In this document: in pieces, positions 1 through 11,177 of the stretch
How the letters are laid out: the number at the start of each line of letters is the position of its first letter
How positions within the stretch are numbered: the stretch's first letter is position 1
NCBI GenBank assembly: GCA_029058745.1
Contig: JAIDXM010000081.1
Coordinates: forward strand, 1 to 64,000
DNA from: Muribaculaceae bacterium
Lineage (GTDB): Bacteria; Bacteroidota; Bacteroidia; Bacteroidales; Muribaculaceae
Length of the DNA: 64,000 bases
Direction of reading: 5' to 3'
Program-made: the position numbers and the translations under genes
The notes under the pieces: generated by a model
What the model was told of the DNA's origin: nothing
The model's input: only the letters and a program-made list of their open reading frames with translations
The model's database searches: none

Positions 1-190
1 GAAAGTCAGGGCTTTGTTTTATGTTTTACAGCAGTTTATGAAAAGAGGGCGCATCTTAATTTTGATACACCCTCATTGCTATATAAAATATACGTATGGC
101 GGATAAAAGATGGATGTTGTTTCCAATAGATTGAGAATTCCGGAATCAGCGGAAAGGATTTGTAAATGGCATTTTAAAGGATGAATTTTT
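1..190. other. Upstream non-coding region, no gene seen
   Basis: I see no coding frame here. An imperfect inverted repeat at about 45-74 (gaggg...ccctc, with an inner atc/gat) could be the terminator of a gene ending before the window, but it lacks a clear T run. The rest is AT-rich and leads into the nuo promoter. Confidence 0.35.
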
Positions 191-222
191 TTTGCGAAGT
201 TTGCAAATTTTCAGTATCTTTG
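191..222 (+). promoter_or_regulatory. Promoter of the nuo-atp block (Bacteroidetes type)
   Basis: TTTG at 191-194, a 20-base spacer, then TATCTTTG at 215-222. This matches the Bacteroidetes primary sigma consensus (TTTG, 19-21 bases, TAnnTTTG) in both elements and spacing. Transcription should start near 229, giving a leader of about 68 bases before nuoA. I find no comparable site inside the block. Confidence 0.75.
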
Positions 223-296
223 CAATCAATTGTGGGTCAGAAAATCCGCATAAGCCTGGAGTTGGAAGAATAACCAATTAATATATAATTAATTAT

Positions 297-668
297 ATGA
301 ATCTTTTGTTGGAGATAAGCAACAATACATTGGCCGTGACCGCAGCGCTTACGGGCATGGGACTTGTGTTTGCCGCTTTGCTGATAGCGAAACTGATCTC
401 CCCGAAATCTTATAGTGTCAAGAAGGCGGAGCCATATGAGTGTGGAATACCGACACGCGGTGAGTCGATGATACAGTTTAAGGCGGGATATTACATATTC
501 GCTATACTCTTCCTCATTTTCGATGTCGAGACAGTGTTTCTTTATCCTTGGTCAGTTGTAATGCGCGGCCTTGGACCGAGCGGACTTCTTTGCATCGGGA
601 TTTTCATGTTTGTTCTAATAATGGGCCTTGCGTATGCATGGCGGAAAGGAGCTTTGAAATGGAAGTGA
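297..668 (+). CDS. nuoA: NADH-quinone oxidoreductase subunit A (NuoA)
   Basis: Small membrane subunit of respiratory complex I, which passes electrons to menaquinone and pumps protons. The 123-residue length is normal for the family. Three hydrophobic segments are visible (about 10-32, 65-87, 95-115). The conserved loop between the first two, with the YECGIP motif near residues 47-52, is the NuoA hallmark. It is the first gene after the promoter at 191-222 and starts the nuoA-B-CD-H block. Its last ten bases overlap the start of nuoB, which suggests coupled translation. Confidence 0.95.
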   Translation: MNLLLEISNNTLAVTAALTGMGLVFAALLIAKLISPKSYSVKKAEPYECGIPTRGESMIQFKAGYYIFAILFLIFDVETVFLYPWSVVMRGLGPSGLLCIGIFMFVLIMGLAYAWRKGALKWK

Positions 669-1270
669 AGATCAAGAGCATGAAGCATGAGGACTTCAAA
701 GACAATGAGTATATAGACAAACTTGTTGAGGAACTCAATGCGTCGGGAGCCAATGTCATGGTTGGCAAGATGGATGAGTTGATTAATTGGGGTATATCAA
801 ATTCATTGTGGCCCTTGTGTTTCGGCACAAGCTGTTGCGCCATAGAGTTCATGAGCCTTGGTGCGGCGCGCTATGATATGGCTCGATTCGGCTTTGAGGT
901 GGCCCGTAATTCACCCCGTCAGGCAGACTATATCATGGTTCAGGGGACGATTGTACACCGTATGGCGCCGGCTGTTAGGCGACTGTATGAGCAGCTTGCT
1001 GAGCCGAAGTATGTTATAGCCTGCGGCGGTTGTGCAGTATCTGGCGGTCCGTTCAAGAATTCATATTGTGTCTTGCCCGGAGTTGACAAGATTCTGCCGG
1101 TGGATGTTTATATACCCGGATGTCCTCCGCGTCCGGAGGCATTCTTCTATGGGCTTATGCAATTGCAGCGTAAGATTAAGGTGCAGAAATTCTTCGGAGG
1201 CGTCAACAGGAAAGAGAAAATCGCAGAGTTCTTTGAGTCGCATCCTGAAGAGAAAGGGCGAATCGACTGA
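659..1270 (+). CDS. nuoB: NADH-quinone oxidoreductase subunit B (NuoB)
   Basis: Peripheral-arm subunit that carries the terminal iron-sulfur cluster N2 next to the quinone site. The ligands are visible: the adjacent pair Cys59-Cys60 in GTSCC, Cys125 in CGGCAVSGG and Cys155 in GCPPRPEA. The frame stays open upstream to 548, but that stretch reads across nuoA in another frame and has no NuoB similarity. I therefore start at ATG 659, which overlaps the nuoA end by ten bases and has aaagga just upstream. The resulting 203 residues fit the family. Confidence 0.95.
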   Translation: MEVKIKSMKHEDFKDNEYIDKLVEELNASGANVMVGKMDELINWGISNSLWPLCFGTSCCAIEFMSLGAARYDMARFGFEVARNSPRQADYIMVQGTIVHRMAPAVRRLYEQLAEPKYVIACGGCAVSGGPFKNSYCVLPGVDKILPVDVYIPGCPPRPEAFFYGLMQLQRKIKVQKFFGGVNRKEKIAEFFESHPEEKGRID

Positions 1271-1314
1271 GATTCTCGCAATATCAAACTGACAAAAACT
1301 GAACCCAAAATAAA

Positions 1315-2946
1315 ATGAGCGATATACAAGAAAGGATCAGCAGCATTTGTCCTTCGGCCACTTTCAGCGAGGGCGACACCCTTATGGTGAGTGTGGAAGA
1401 GCAGAACTGGCATTCCTTGGCAAAGGCATTGAAAGAAACACCGGGTCTTGAATTCGATGTTCTGACCGCTGTGGTGGGCATGGACTGGAAAGAGACACTT
1501 GGGGTTGTGTATTATCTGACATCGACATCGAGAGACTGGGAGGTTATATCCGTGAAGGTTGCGGTGGCCGACAGGGATAATCCGATGATTCACAGTGTCA
1601 GTGATTTATGGAAAGTTGCTGAATTCCAGGAGAGGGAGGTTTATGATTTTTACGGCATAAAATTTATCAACCATCCAGACATGCGCCGTTTCTTCCTCCG
1701 CAATGACTGGAAGGGTTATCCGTTGCGTAAAGATTATGATTCGAATCCCGAGTTAAATCCGATACGTCTTGAGGATGAGAAGAATGAGGATGACACGGTT
1801 AGCTATGTGGAAGATGAGAACGGCAAGGTAAAGAAGGTGCCCGGCAAGGTATTTGAAAAGGATGACTATGTCGTGAGTTTCGGTCCACAGCACCCCTCCA
1901 CGCATGGTGTGATGCGTTTCCGTGCAGCCGTTGACGGCGAGATAATCAAGAAGGTGGACGTCGTGTCCGGATACATCCACAGAGGCATCGAGAAGCTGTG
2001 TGAGGGGATGACCTATCCTCAGATACTGCATTTCACAGACCGCATGGACTATATGTCGGCACATCAGAACAGGCACTGTCTCTGTATGTGTATCGAGAAG
2101 GCGCTTGGTCTTGAAGTGCCCCGCAGAGCACAGGTAATCCGAGTGATGATGGACGAGTTGATGCGTATATCGAGCCACTTGCTGTCGTTCGGATGTACGG
2201 CGATGGACCTTGGGGCCACCACGGCGTTCTTCTACGGATTCCGTGAGCGCGAGATGATACTTGATATTTTCGAGAAGACATGCGGGGCTCGAATGTCGAT
2301 GAACTATAATGTGATAGGAGGCGTTATTGCGGATCTTCATCCTGATTTCCAGAAGGATGTAAAGGCATTTCTTGACATTATGCCCTCACGTCTCAAGGAG
2401 TATCACAAGGTGTTCAGTGGCAATCTGATAGCAAAGAACCGATTGAAGAAGGTAGGGCATCTGTCAAAAGAGGATGCGATTAATTACGATATAACAGGGC
2501 CGAGCGGAAGAGGGTCCAATTGGAGTTGCGACTGCCGTAAGAAGCATCCCTATTCAATATATGGAGAGCTTGACTTCGAGGAAGTATTGCTTGACGGGTG
2601 TGACTCATATTCGAGATATATGGTCAGGATGAAAGAGATAGAGCAGAGTTGCAAGATTCTCTCTCAACTTGTTGACAATATACCGGATGGAGACATCCGT
2701 TGTCAGGTTCCAAAGGTTGTGAAGTTGCCGGCCGGTAGCTGGTATCAGCAGGTAGAGGCAAGCCGAGGCACCTTCGGAGTCTATATCGAATCCACCGGAG
2801 AAAAGAATCCTTATCGAGTTCATTTCCAGAGTCCCTGTTTCAATCTTGTCGGTGTGATGAATCTGACATGTGCCGGATACATGATTGCAGACTTGATAAC
2901 AATCGGTGCGGCACTCGACTTTGTGATACCCGATATCGACCGATAA
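1315..2946 (+). CDS. nuoCD: NADH-quinone oxidoreductase fused subunits C and D (NuoCD)
   Basis: One 543-residue protein joining NuoC (about residues 1-150, with the EREVYDFYGI signature and the HPDMRR region) to NuoD (from about residue 185, beginning SFGPQHPSTHG). NuoD forms much of the quinone cavity and descends from the [NiFe]-hydrogenase large subunit. Between the two parts lies an acidic, low-complexity linker (about 145-180, rich in Glu, Asp and Lys). C/D fusion is also known from Escherichia coli. It lies 44 bases after nuoB and 48 before nuoH. Confidence 0.95.
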   Translation: MSDIQERISSICPSATFSEGDTLMVSVEEQNWHSLAKALKETPGLEFDVLTAVVGMDWKETLGVVYYLTSTSRDWEVISVKVAVADRDNPMIHSVSDLWKVAEFQEREVYDFYGIKFINHPDMRRFFLRNDWKGYPLRKDYDSNPELNPIRLEDEKNEDDTVSYVEDENGKVKKVPGKVFEKDDYVVSFGPQHPSTHGVMRFRAAVDGEIIKKVDVVSGYIHRGIEKLCEGMTYPQILHFTDRMDYMSAHQNRHCLCMCIEKALGLEVPRRAQVIRVMMDELMRISSHLLSFGCTAMDLGATTAFFYGFREREMILDIFEKTCGARMSMNYNVIGGVIADLHPDFQKDVKAFLDIMPSRLKEYHKVFSGNLIAKNRLKKVGHLSKEDAINYDITGPSGRGSNWSCDCRKKHPYSIYGELDFEEVLLDGCDSYSRYMVRMKEIEQSCKILSQLVDNIPDGDIRCQVPKVVKLPAGSWYQQVEASRGTFGVYIESTGEKNPYRVHFQSPCFNLVGVMNLTCAGYMIADLITIGAALDFVIPDIDR

Positions 2947-2994
2947 GCAAGAATACTAATAATCAAACAAAACCGAAAACGACTTCAATAAATT

Positions 2995-4071
2995 ATGTTT
3001 AATTTTGGGATATGGACCAGTGAGTTCAACAATTTCCTGATGGGATTCATGCCGGAGTGGTTGACTGTTCTGGTGGAATGTGTCATCATCGCATTGCTGG
3101 TGCTTCTTACCTATACAGTGCTCGCGCTGTTCTACATACTATATGAGAGAAAGCTGTGTGCCTGGTTTCAGTGCCGTCTCGGGCCCATGCGAGTAGGTAA
3201 GTGGGGTGTGATGCAGGTGTTTGCCGACATGATAAAGATTCTGGTCAAAGAGCTTATCAGCCTGAAGGATACCGACCGCTTTCTGTTTAAGCTGGCACCT
3301 TATATTGTGATTACATCATCAGTGGTAATGCTTGCATGTCTTCCATGGGGACGTGGCCTGCAGATAATAGATTACAACATAGGTATATTCTTTGTGCTGG
3401 CGGTGTCTTCAGTCGGAGTGCTCGGCATATTGCTTGCAGGGTGGTCGTCCAACAATAAATATACACTGATTGGAGCCATGCGAAGTGGCGCTCAGATGAT
3501 AAGCTATGAGATATCATTGGGTCTGGCCATCATCACGATAATTGTTTTCGCCGGCACCATGAACATAAATGAGCTTGTGATGCAGCAGGACAAGGCATGG
3601 TTCATTTTCCGTGGACATATACCAGCCATTATCGCGTTCCTGATATATATAGTGGCGGCGACTGCTGAGACGAACCGAGGCCCCTTTGACCTGCCGGAGG
3701 CAGAGCATGAGATTATCGCCGGTTATCATACAGAGTATTCCGGAATTCATTTCGGTTTCTTCTATCTCGCGGAGTATCTCAATCTGTTCATAGTATCAGG
3801 CATCGCGTCATTGATGTTCCTTGGAGGGTGGATGCCACTTCATATCCCCGGTTGGGATGGATTTAACGAGGTTATGAACTATATTCCATCAATAGTATGG
3901 TTTTTGATGAAGAGTTTTTTCATCTCATACGTTATAATATGGTTCAAGTGGACTTTCCCCCGAGTGCGAATCGACCAGATGCTCTCATTCGAGTGGAAAT
4001 ACCTGATGCCGTTGTCACTGTTTAACCTTATACTGATGGCAGTGTTTGTGGCCTTCGGGTGGCATTTCTAA
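2995..4071 (+). CDS. nuoH: NADH-quinone oxidoreductase subunit H (NuoH)
   Basis: Membrane subunit joining the peripheral arm to the pumping arm and contributing to the quinone channel. The family motifs YERKLCAWFQCRLGP (near 50-65) and AETNRGPFDLPEAEHE (near 222-237) are present, with about eight hydrophobic segments over 358 residues. It is the last nuo gene before the interruption: atpD starts 34 bases downstream with no terminator or promoter between them, whereas nuoI normally follows nuoH directly. Confidence 0.96.
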   Translation: MFNFGIWTSEFNNFLMGFMPEWLTVLVECVIIALLVLLTYTVLALFYILYERKLCAWFQCRLGPMRVGKWGVMQVFADMIKILVKELISLKDTDRFLFKLAPYIVITSSVVMLACLPWGRGLQIIDYNIGIFFVLAVSSVGVLGILLAGWSSNNKYTLIGAMRSGAQMISYEISLGLAIITIIVFAGTMNINELVMQQDKAWFIFRGHIPAIIAFLIYIVAATAETNRGPFDLPEAEHEIIAGYHTEYSGIHFGFFYLAEYLNLFIVSGIASLMFLGGWMPLHIPGWDGFNEVMNYIPSIVWFLMKSFFISYVIIWFKWTFPRVRIDQMLSFEWKYLMPLSLFNLILMAVFVAFGWHF

Positions 4072-4096
4072 GTATAGACAAGAAAAACTAAATTAA

Positions 4097-5608
<1,512 letters not shown>

Positions 5609-5652
5609 CAGGGGGCAAACCAGTAGAAGGATAATTTAACCGACAGAGTAAA

Positions 5653-5889
5653 ATGACACTCGAGATAATATCGCCAAGCGAGATTCTATTCAAGGGGGAA
5701 GCCGACAAGGTGACTTTGCCCGGAAAACTCGGCTCGTTCACAGTGCTTCAGAACCATGCGTCGCTGATATCTGTTCTGAATGAGGGACAGATAATTTATC
5801 ATACTCCGGGAGAGGGTGAGAAGACGTTGGAAATCAAGGGAGGCCTTGTAGATGTGGATTCGAATGTCGTTTCAGTCTGTGTGTATTAA
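5653..5889 (+). CDS. atpC: F1 ATP synthase epsilon subunit, short form
   Basis: Central-stalk subunit between the gamma shaft and the c ring. Only the N-terminal beta-sandwich is present (78 residues, starting MTLEIISPSEILF, with the PGKLGSFTVLQNHASL family motif). The C-terminal two-helix domain, which in many bacteria folds up to inhibit ATP hydrolysis, is absent. The gene ends in its own stop codon and the 29-base gap to atpB contains no remnant, so this is a true short form rather than a frameshift. Confidence 0.9.
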   Translation: MTLEIISPSEILFKGEADKVTLPGKLGSFTVLQNHASLISVLNEGQIIYHTPGEGEKTLEIKGGLVDVDSNVVSVCVY

Positions 5890-5918
5890 GGCGGTTATCT
5901 TATAAAATAAGAATCGGG

Positions 5919-7187
5919 ATGAAAAACAGACGAATTTCAATACTTGCATTAATCCTTGCATTCGTATTCATGATGCCTCATGTCATGAAGGCGTCGGGAC
6001 ACGACGAAGGCGGAGGGGTGAATGTCAAGGAGGTGATGTTTCATCATCTTCTCGACGGTTATGGCTGGGAGGTGCCTTTCAGTCACGTCTATCGCATCCC
6101 ATTGCCGGTGATTGTGCGGACTGAGGACGGGAAGTGGGTTATGTTCTCCTCCTCGAGACTAACGAAGATCGAGGAGGTGACAGATCCAGCCACCGGGAAA
6201 GTCAAGAAAGAGGCCGAGCCTCAGATTGTGGAGGTGGAGAAAGACGGGAAGACATATTCTTTCTTGCTTGCCCATGTCAGCAAACACAGTAACAAGGTTG
6301 TGGAAGTTTTCCCAATAGATGGTAAAGAGCAGTCGGATGTGCAGTCTAAGGCGGCGTCGCAGGAAAATGAGGTCGTTGAAGGGTATGTGAAGTTTGACGG
6401 GAAATACTATCGGGAATATAAGCCATTCGACATTTCAATCACGAAAAACGTGCTTGCATTGTTTATCACGGCGATAATCGTGACCCTGATGGTTATGTCG
6501 GTTGTGAGATATTACTCACGCAAAGGCATGAAGGCCCCGCGCAAGGGAATGGGCTTTATGGAGATGCTTATAGATTTCATCTACACGGGGATGATAAAAT
6601 CCACGTTAGGAGAGAAAGCTAAGAGGTATGCGCCATTTTTGCTGACCTGTTTCTTCTTCATCCTGACAATGAACCTACTTGGTCTTGTTGTCATCTTCCC
6701 CGGAGGAGCCAATCTGACAGGAAATATAAGTGTCACGCTTGTACTTGCCTTGTTGGTTTTTGTGGCGACAAACGTAACGAAGTCGAAGCATTACTGGAAG
6801 GAAATATTCTGGCCTGATGTGCCATGGTTCCTGAAGTTTCCGTTGCCCATCATGCAGTTTATCGAGATATTCGGTATCTTCACGAAGCCGGCGGCCTTGT
6901 GTGTCCGACTTTTCGCCAACATGATGGGTGGACATATGATAGTCATCACACTGACGTTGCTGATATTTATATTCGCATCGTTCGGAGCAAAGGCTACATC
7001 CGGGGCAGTTGTAGTGTCTGTTTTCTTTTCCATCTTCATGCTTGCTCTTGACGTGCTTGTGAGCTTTATCCAGGCGTATGTTTTCACGTTGCTTGCTACA
7101 CTGTTCATCTCTATGAGCCATGAAAGTGGTCATGACCATGACAAGTCGGAAGGAGAGGGAAGCGCGCCAGCTACGCTTGACATATAA
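5919..7187 (+). CDS. atpB: Fo ATP synthase subunit a, with long N-terminal extension
   Basis: Subunit a provides the two half-channels for ions. The core spans about residues 180-400 and contains the essential Arg in ALCVRLFANMMGGH plus the SFIQAYVFTLL helix. Before it lies a signal-peptide-like segment (residues 1-26) and a hydrophilic region of about 150 residues predicted outside the membrane. The tail is His/Asp-rich (HESGHDHDKSEGEG). At 422 residues it is much longer than the enterobacterial protein of about 270. Long forms are usual in Bacteroidetes as far as I recall; the role of the extension is unknown to me. Confidence 0.93.
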   Translation: MKNRRISILALILAFVFMMPHVMKASGHDEGGGVNVKEVMFHHLLDGYGWEVPFSHVYRIPLPVIVRTEDGKWVMFSSSRLTKIEEVTDPATGKVKKEAEPQIVEVEKDGKTYSFLLAHVSKHSNKVVEVFPIDGKEQSDVQSKAASQENEVVEGYVKFDGKYYREYKPFDISITKNVLALFITAIIVTLMVMSVVRYYSRKGMKAPRKGMGFMEMLIDFIYTGMIKSTLGEKAKRYAPFLLTCFFFILTMNLLGLVVIFPGGANLTGNISVTLVLALLVFVATNVTKSKHYWKEIFWPDVPWFLKFPLPIMQFIEIFGIFTKPAALCVRLFANMMGGHMIVITLTLLIFIFASFGAKATSGAVVVSVFFSIFMLALDVLVSFIQAYVFTLLATLFISMSHESGHDHDKSEGEGSAPATLDI

Positions 7188-7190
7188 TAG

Positions 7191-7478
<288 letters not shown>

Positions 7479-7510
7479 AATAGGGAGTCCGGTAAAAAAA
7501 TTCTAAGATA

Positions 7511-8005
7511 ATGGAATTGTTCACGCCCGATTTTGGCTTGGTATTCTGGATGTTTGTCGCATTCATGATCCTATTCTTCGTATTGTGGAAATGGGGCTGG
7601 CCGATGATACTCAAAAATATGGATGAGCGTGCCGACACAATCGACAAAGGTGTTGAGTATGCCCGTGAGGCAAAGGCTCAGCTTGATTCAGCTCGAGCCG
7701 ATGCCCAGAAGTATATTGAGGAGGCACAGAAGAAACAGGCTGAAATGTTGCGTGATGCCGCGAGGATGAAATCTGAGATAATCGAGGAGGCCAAGAAGGA
7801 GGCCTCGGAGGAAGCGAAGAAAGTAATGGAAGCGGCCAAAGTGTCGATAGAACAGTCACGCAAGGAAGCAGAGCTTCAGTTCAGAGACGAGGTGAGCAAG
7901 TTCTCGCTTGAGATAGCCGAGAAGATGGTAAAGAGCCAGCTTAAAGACGACAAAGCGCAGAATGAGCTTGTAAATAAATTGTTGGACGAAATAGAGAATA
8001 ATTGA
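7511..8005 (+). CDS. atpF: Fo ATP synthase subunit b
   Basis: Peripheral-stalk subunit. One N-terminal membrane helix (about residues 8-30) is followed by a long charged coiled coil rich in Glu, Lys and Ala (about 40-155). The 164-residue length is typical. Its stop lies five bases before the atpH start, so the two stalk genes are tightly linked. Confidence 0.94.
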   Translation: MELFTPDFGLVFWMFVAFMILFFVLWKWGWPMILKNMDERADTIDKGVEYAREAKAQLDSARADAQKYIEEAQKKQAEMLRDAARMKSEIIEEAKKEASEEAKKVMEAAKVSIEQSRKEAELQFRDEVSKFSLEIAEKMVKSQLKDDKAQNELVNKLLDEIENN

Positions 8006-8009
8006 TCTG

Positions 8010-8555
8010 ATGGACAACGGTCTCATTCCCCACAGATATGCGAAGGCACTCTACAAGTATGCCTTGGAGCATGACAATACGGATGAAATGTATGAGATAG
8101 CGAAGGCGGTCATACAGTCATTCAGAGACAATCCTGATTTGCAGAAAGTGTTATCCAATCCCTTTGTCAAAAGGGAAGAAAAGGAGCGACTGCTTCTTTC
8201 AGCGGCGGGCAAGGGAGTCGATGAATCGTATGGTCGGTTTGTCAGGCTTGTGCTTGGACATCGCCGGGACGAGTTTTTCTGCAGCATGATGTATGCCTAT
8301 CGCGACATCTACAGGGATGAGCACCATATCTGTCAAGCTCATATCACCACTGCGTCAGAGTTGGAGACGACACTGATGGAGAAGTTGCGAGGCCTTGTGA
8401 CGAAAGCCTTTGCAGGGTCAACGGTAGAATTCTCGGAATCGGTCAATCCCGATATTATCGGTGGTTTTGTCATTGACGTTGAATCCGTACGGATGGATGC
8501 GTCGGTGAGCAATGAACTCGAACAGTTACGTCAAACCCTATTAAGAAGCAATTAA
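8010..8555 (+). CDS. atpH: F1 ATP synthase delta subunit
   Basis: Connects the peripheral stalk to the top of F1. The N-terminal helical domain begins with the family pattern [14 protein letters not shown], and the C-terminal part has the conserved [12 protein letters not shown] segment. Its 181 residues are normal. It lies six bases before atpA. Confidence 0.93.
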   Translation: MDNGLIPHRYAKALYKYALEHDNTDEMYEIAKAVIQSFRDNPDLQKVLSNPFVKREEKERLLLSAAGKGVDESYGRFVRLVLGHRRDEFFCSMMYAYRDIYRDEHHICQAHITTASELETTLMEKLRGLVTKAFAGSTVEFSESVNPDIIGGFVIDVESVRMDASVSNELEQLRQTLLRSN

Positions 8556-8560
8556 GAAAG

Positions 8561-10138
8561 ATGCTTAACCCAAGCGAAATATCTGATATTCTAAAACAAC
8601 AGCTCGATGATATCAACTCAAATGTCAAGTTTGAGGAGGTAGGCACGGTCCTTGAGGTGGGCGACGGTGTTGCCCATGTCTATGGACTTGACAATGTAAA
8701 GAGTAACGAGCTGGTGGAGTTTGAAAACGGCGTCAAAGGCGTCGCGCTCAACCTTGAGGAGAGCAATGTGGGTGTTGTGCTCCTCAATAACGTAAATAAA
8801 GTTACTGAAAACATGTCGGTGCGTCGCACGGGAGAGATTGCTTCTATTCCAGTAGGGGAGGGGCTATTGGGCCGTGTAATCAATATTCTTGGCGAGCCCA
8901 TCGACGGCAAAGGGCCTATAGAGGGCGACCTGATACGCTTGCCGCTTGAGCGCAAGGCTCCAGGAGTCATATTCCGTCAGCCGGTGACACAGCCATTGCA
9001 GACTGGCATAAAGGCCGTTGACGCCATGATACCGATAGGCAGAGGCCAGCGAGAGCTGATTATCGGCGACCGTCAGATTGGAAAGACCGCGATAGCCATC
9101 GACACGATAATCAATCAACGTCAGAATTATCTTGACGGGAAGCCTGTATATTGTATATATGTTGCAATCGGGCAAAAGGCGTCGTCAGTTGCCGCTATAG
9201 TCCATACACTTGAGAAGTTCGGAGCGATGGATTATACAGTAGTTGTAGCCGCTACCGCATCCGATTCGGCGTCTATGCGCTATTACAGTCCTTTTGCCGG
9301 GGTAGCCATCGGAGAGTATTTCCGCGACACCGGGCGCGATGCCTTGATAATCTATGACGACTTGTCGAAACAGGCTGTGGCATATCGAGAGATATCATTG
9401 ATTCTGAAGCGTCCATCGGGACGTGAGGCATATCCGGGAGATATATTCTATCTTCATTCACGACTTCTTGAGCGAGCCGCGAAGATAATCGACAATCAGG
9501 AGGTTGCCTCCTCGATGAACGACCTTCCGGAAGTTCTCAAGCCAATGGTGAAGGGGGGCGGGTCACTGACGGCATTGCCGATAATCGAGACGCAGGCCGG
9601 CGACGTTTCTGCGTATATCCCCACCAATGTGATTTCGATTACTGACGGCCAGATATTCCTTGAGACCAATCTGTTCAACCAGGGTATCCGTCCAGCCATC
9701 AACGTGGGTATCTCGGTGTCACGTGTAGGAGGAAATGCCCAGATAAAATCGATGAAGAAGGTTGCCGGCACACTAAAGATAGCCCAGGCGCAGTTCCGGG
9801 AGCTTGAGTCGTTCACGAAGTTTGGCGGAGACATAGACCCCGTGACGGCAAGGGTGATAGACCGCGGACGAAAGAACCAGCAACTACTTATCCAGCCACA
9901 GTATCAGCCATGGCCTGTAGAGAATGAGATTGCAGTGATATATTGCGGTGTCAATGGTTTGCTTGAGAATGTGCCGGTTGACAAGGTACATGAGTTTGAG
10001 GAGTTGTTCCTGCAACTTGTAAAGGCGAAATACCAGAAGGAAGTGCTCGATGAGCTAAAGTCCGGAAAACTCACAGATGAGGTTCAGGAGAAACTCAAAG
10101 AGTGTGCAACCGAGATTTCGTCGCGCTACAAGAAATGA
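8561..10138 (+). CDS. atpA: F1 ATP synthase alpha subunit
   Basis: Non-catalytic nucleotide-binding subunit of F1, 525 residues. The N-terminal barrel, the nucleotide-binding domain and the C-terminal helical domain are all present, and the [21 protein letters not shown] Walker B region is clear. The Walker A reads GDRQIGKT at about residues 169-176, where most bacterial alphas have GDRQTGKT. The general GxxxxGKT rule is still met, so nucleotide binding should be retained. A 112-base gap, the longest in the block, follows before atpG. Confidence 0.97.
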   Translation: MLNPSEISDILKQQLDDINSNVKFEEVGTVLEVGDGVAHVYGLDNVKSNELVEFENGVKGVALNLEESNVGVVLLNNVNKVTENMSVRRTGEIASIPVGEGLLGRVINILGEPIDGKGPIEGDLIRLPLERKAPGVIFRQPVTQPLQTGIKAVDAMIPIGRGQRELIIGDRQIGKTAIAIDTIINQRQNYLDGKPVYCIYVAIGQKASSVAAIVHTLEKFGAMDYTVVVAATASDSASMRYYSPFAGVAIGEYFRDTGRDALIIYDDLSKQAVAYREISLILKRPSGREAYPGDIFYLHSRLLERAAKIIDNQEVASSMNDLPEVLKPMVKGGGSLTALPIIETQAGDVSAYIPTNVISITDGQIFLETNLFNQGIRPAINVGISVSRVGGNAQIKSMKKVAGTLKIAQAQFRELESFTKFGGDIDPVTARVIDRGRKNQQLLIQPQYQPWPVENEIAVIYCGVNGLLENVPVDKVHEFEELFLQLVKAKYQKEVLDELKSGKLTDEVQEKLKECATEISSRYKK

Positions 10139-10150
10139 AGAGATATGATT

Positions 10151-10180
10151 GCAGTGGCTGTCTAATCAGGCGGTCACTGC
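10151..10180 (+). other. Small hairpin in the atpA-atpG gap
   Basis: gcagtg at 10151-10156 can pair with cactgc at 10175-10180. There is no T run after it, so it does not look like an intrinsic terminator. It could affect mRNA processing or the translation of atpG, or it could be chance. Confidence 0.3.
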
Positions 10181-10250
10181 GGTCTTGAAACAAAAGTTCC
10201 GGATATATAAAGATAGCCGGGAAATACTAACCCTTTTAGAATTAAAACAG

Positions 10251-11135
10251 ATGGCTACTCTAAAAGCCCTGAAAACACGCATTGGATCAGTGTCGTCGAG
10301 TGAAAAAATCACCGGCGCGATGAAGATGATTTCCTCAGCCAAGGTCCATAAGAACGAGCAGGAGTTGAAAAAGCTGTTGCCGTTCCGCAATCAGGTGAAG
10401 TCGATAATGGGTCACTTGCTTGAAACCAACATGGAGTTTGATTCCCCTTTGATGGAAGAGCGGGAAGTCAGGAATGTTGGGGTAGTGGTCTATGGAACAG
10501 ATGACGGACTGTGTGGGGCCTACAACATCAATATATTCAAGCGTCTTCTTGTAGAGATATCCTCGTTGAGGGAGAGATATGGGAATGGCGTAGGAATAAC
10601 GGTCTATGCCATAGGGAAGAAGATGGCCAAAGCGTGTCGGCGACTTGAGTTTGAAGGAGTCAAGACAAGGATACTTGAAGGAGTAGATTCTAAGATGGGT
10701 AGTGAGGCGGTTAATGACTTCACACATGGTCTCAGGTCAGAGTTCGTAGAAGGAGGCGTGGATCTTATTGAGGTATTGTATATGAGATTTATGTCGATGA
10801 GCCGACAAGTGGCCACAATAGAGCCGATTTTCCCTGTCACAAGGGAGTCGCTTGAAGGGGACGTATCCGGGGAAGAGAACAAGCCCTACTTGTTTGAGCC
10901 GGATCCCAACAGCATCTTCAATGAGGTTTTGCCGATGTTTGTTTTGTCGATGATGCAGGAAATCACGATAGAGAACAGGGCGTCCGAGCAGGCCGCGAGG
11001 GTGATGGCGATGCAAAGCGCCAACGACAATGCCAAGAAGCTGCTTGAGTCACTCCGGCTGGAGTATAACAAGCTGAGGCAGCAGAGCATCACAACCGAGC
11101 TTCTTGATATCCTCGGGGGGCAGGTGGAGCGATAG
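10251..11135 (+). CDS. atpG: F1 ATP synthase gamma subunit
   Basis: Central shaft that couples c-ring rotation to catalysis. The protein begins MATLKALKTRIGSVSS and ITGAMKMISSAK, the canonical gamma N-terminus, and the C-terminal helix contains RMAMQSANDNAKK-like residues (about 275-287) typical of the family. The frame is open back to 10149, but the extra 34 residues do not resemble gamma, so ATG 10251 is the start and the product is 294 residues. It closes the atp segment; nuoI starts 42 bases later with no terminator between. Confidence 0.94.
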   Translation: MATLKALKTRIGSVSSSEKITGAMKMISSAKVHKNEQELKKLLPFRNQVKSIMGHLLETNMEFDSPLMEEREVRNVGVVVYGTDDGLCGAYNINIFKRLLVEISSLRERYGNGVGITVYAIGKKMAKACRRLEFEGVKTRILEGVDSKMGSEAVNDFTHGLRSEFVEGGVDLIEVLYMRFMSMSRQVATIEPIFPVTRESLEGDVSGEENKPYLFEPDPNSIFNEVLPMFVLSMMQEITIENRASEQAARVMAMQSANDNAKKLLESLRLEYNKLRQQSITTELLDILGGQVER

Positions 11136-11177
11136 GCATTGTAACTAAATCATGAAACAGATTCAAAGTTTTTTTAA

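Noticed and set aside
1753-2340. 195-codon minus-strand frame opposite nuoCD
   Set aside because: It lies wholly within the conserved NuoD coding sequence and its product is rich in His, Arg and Cys with no domain.
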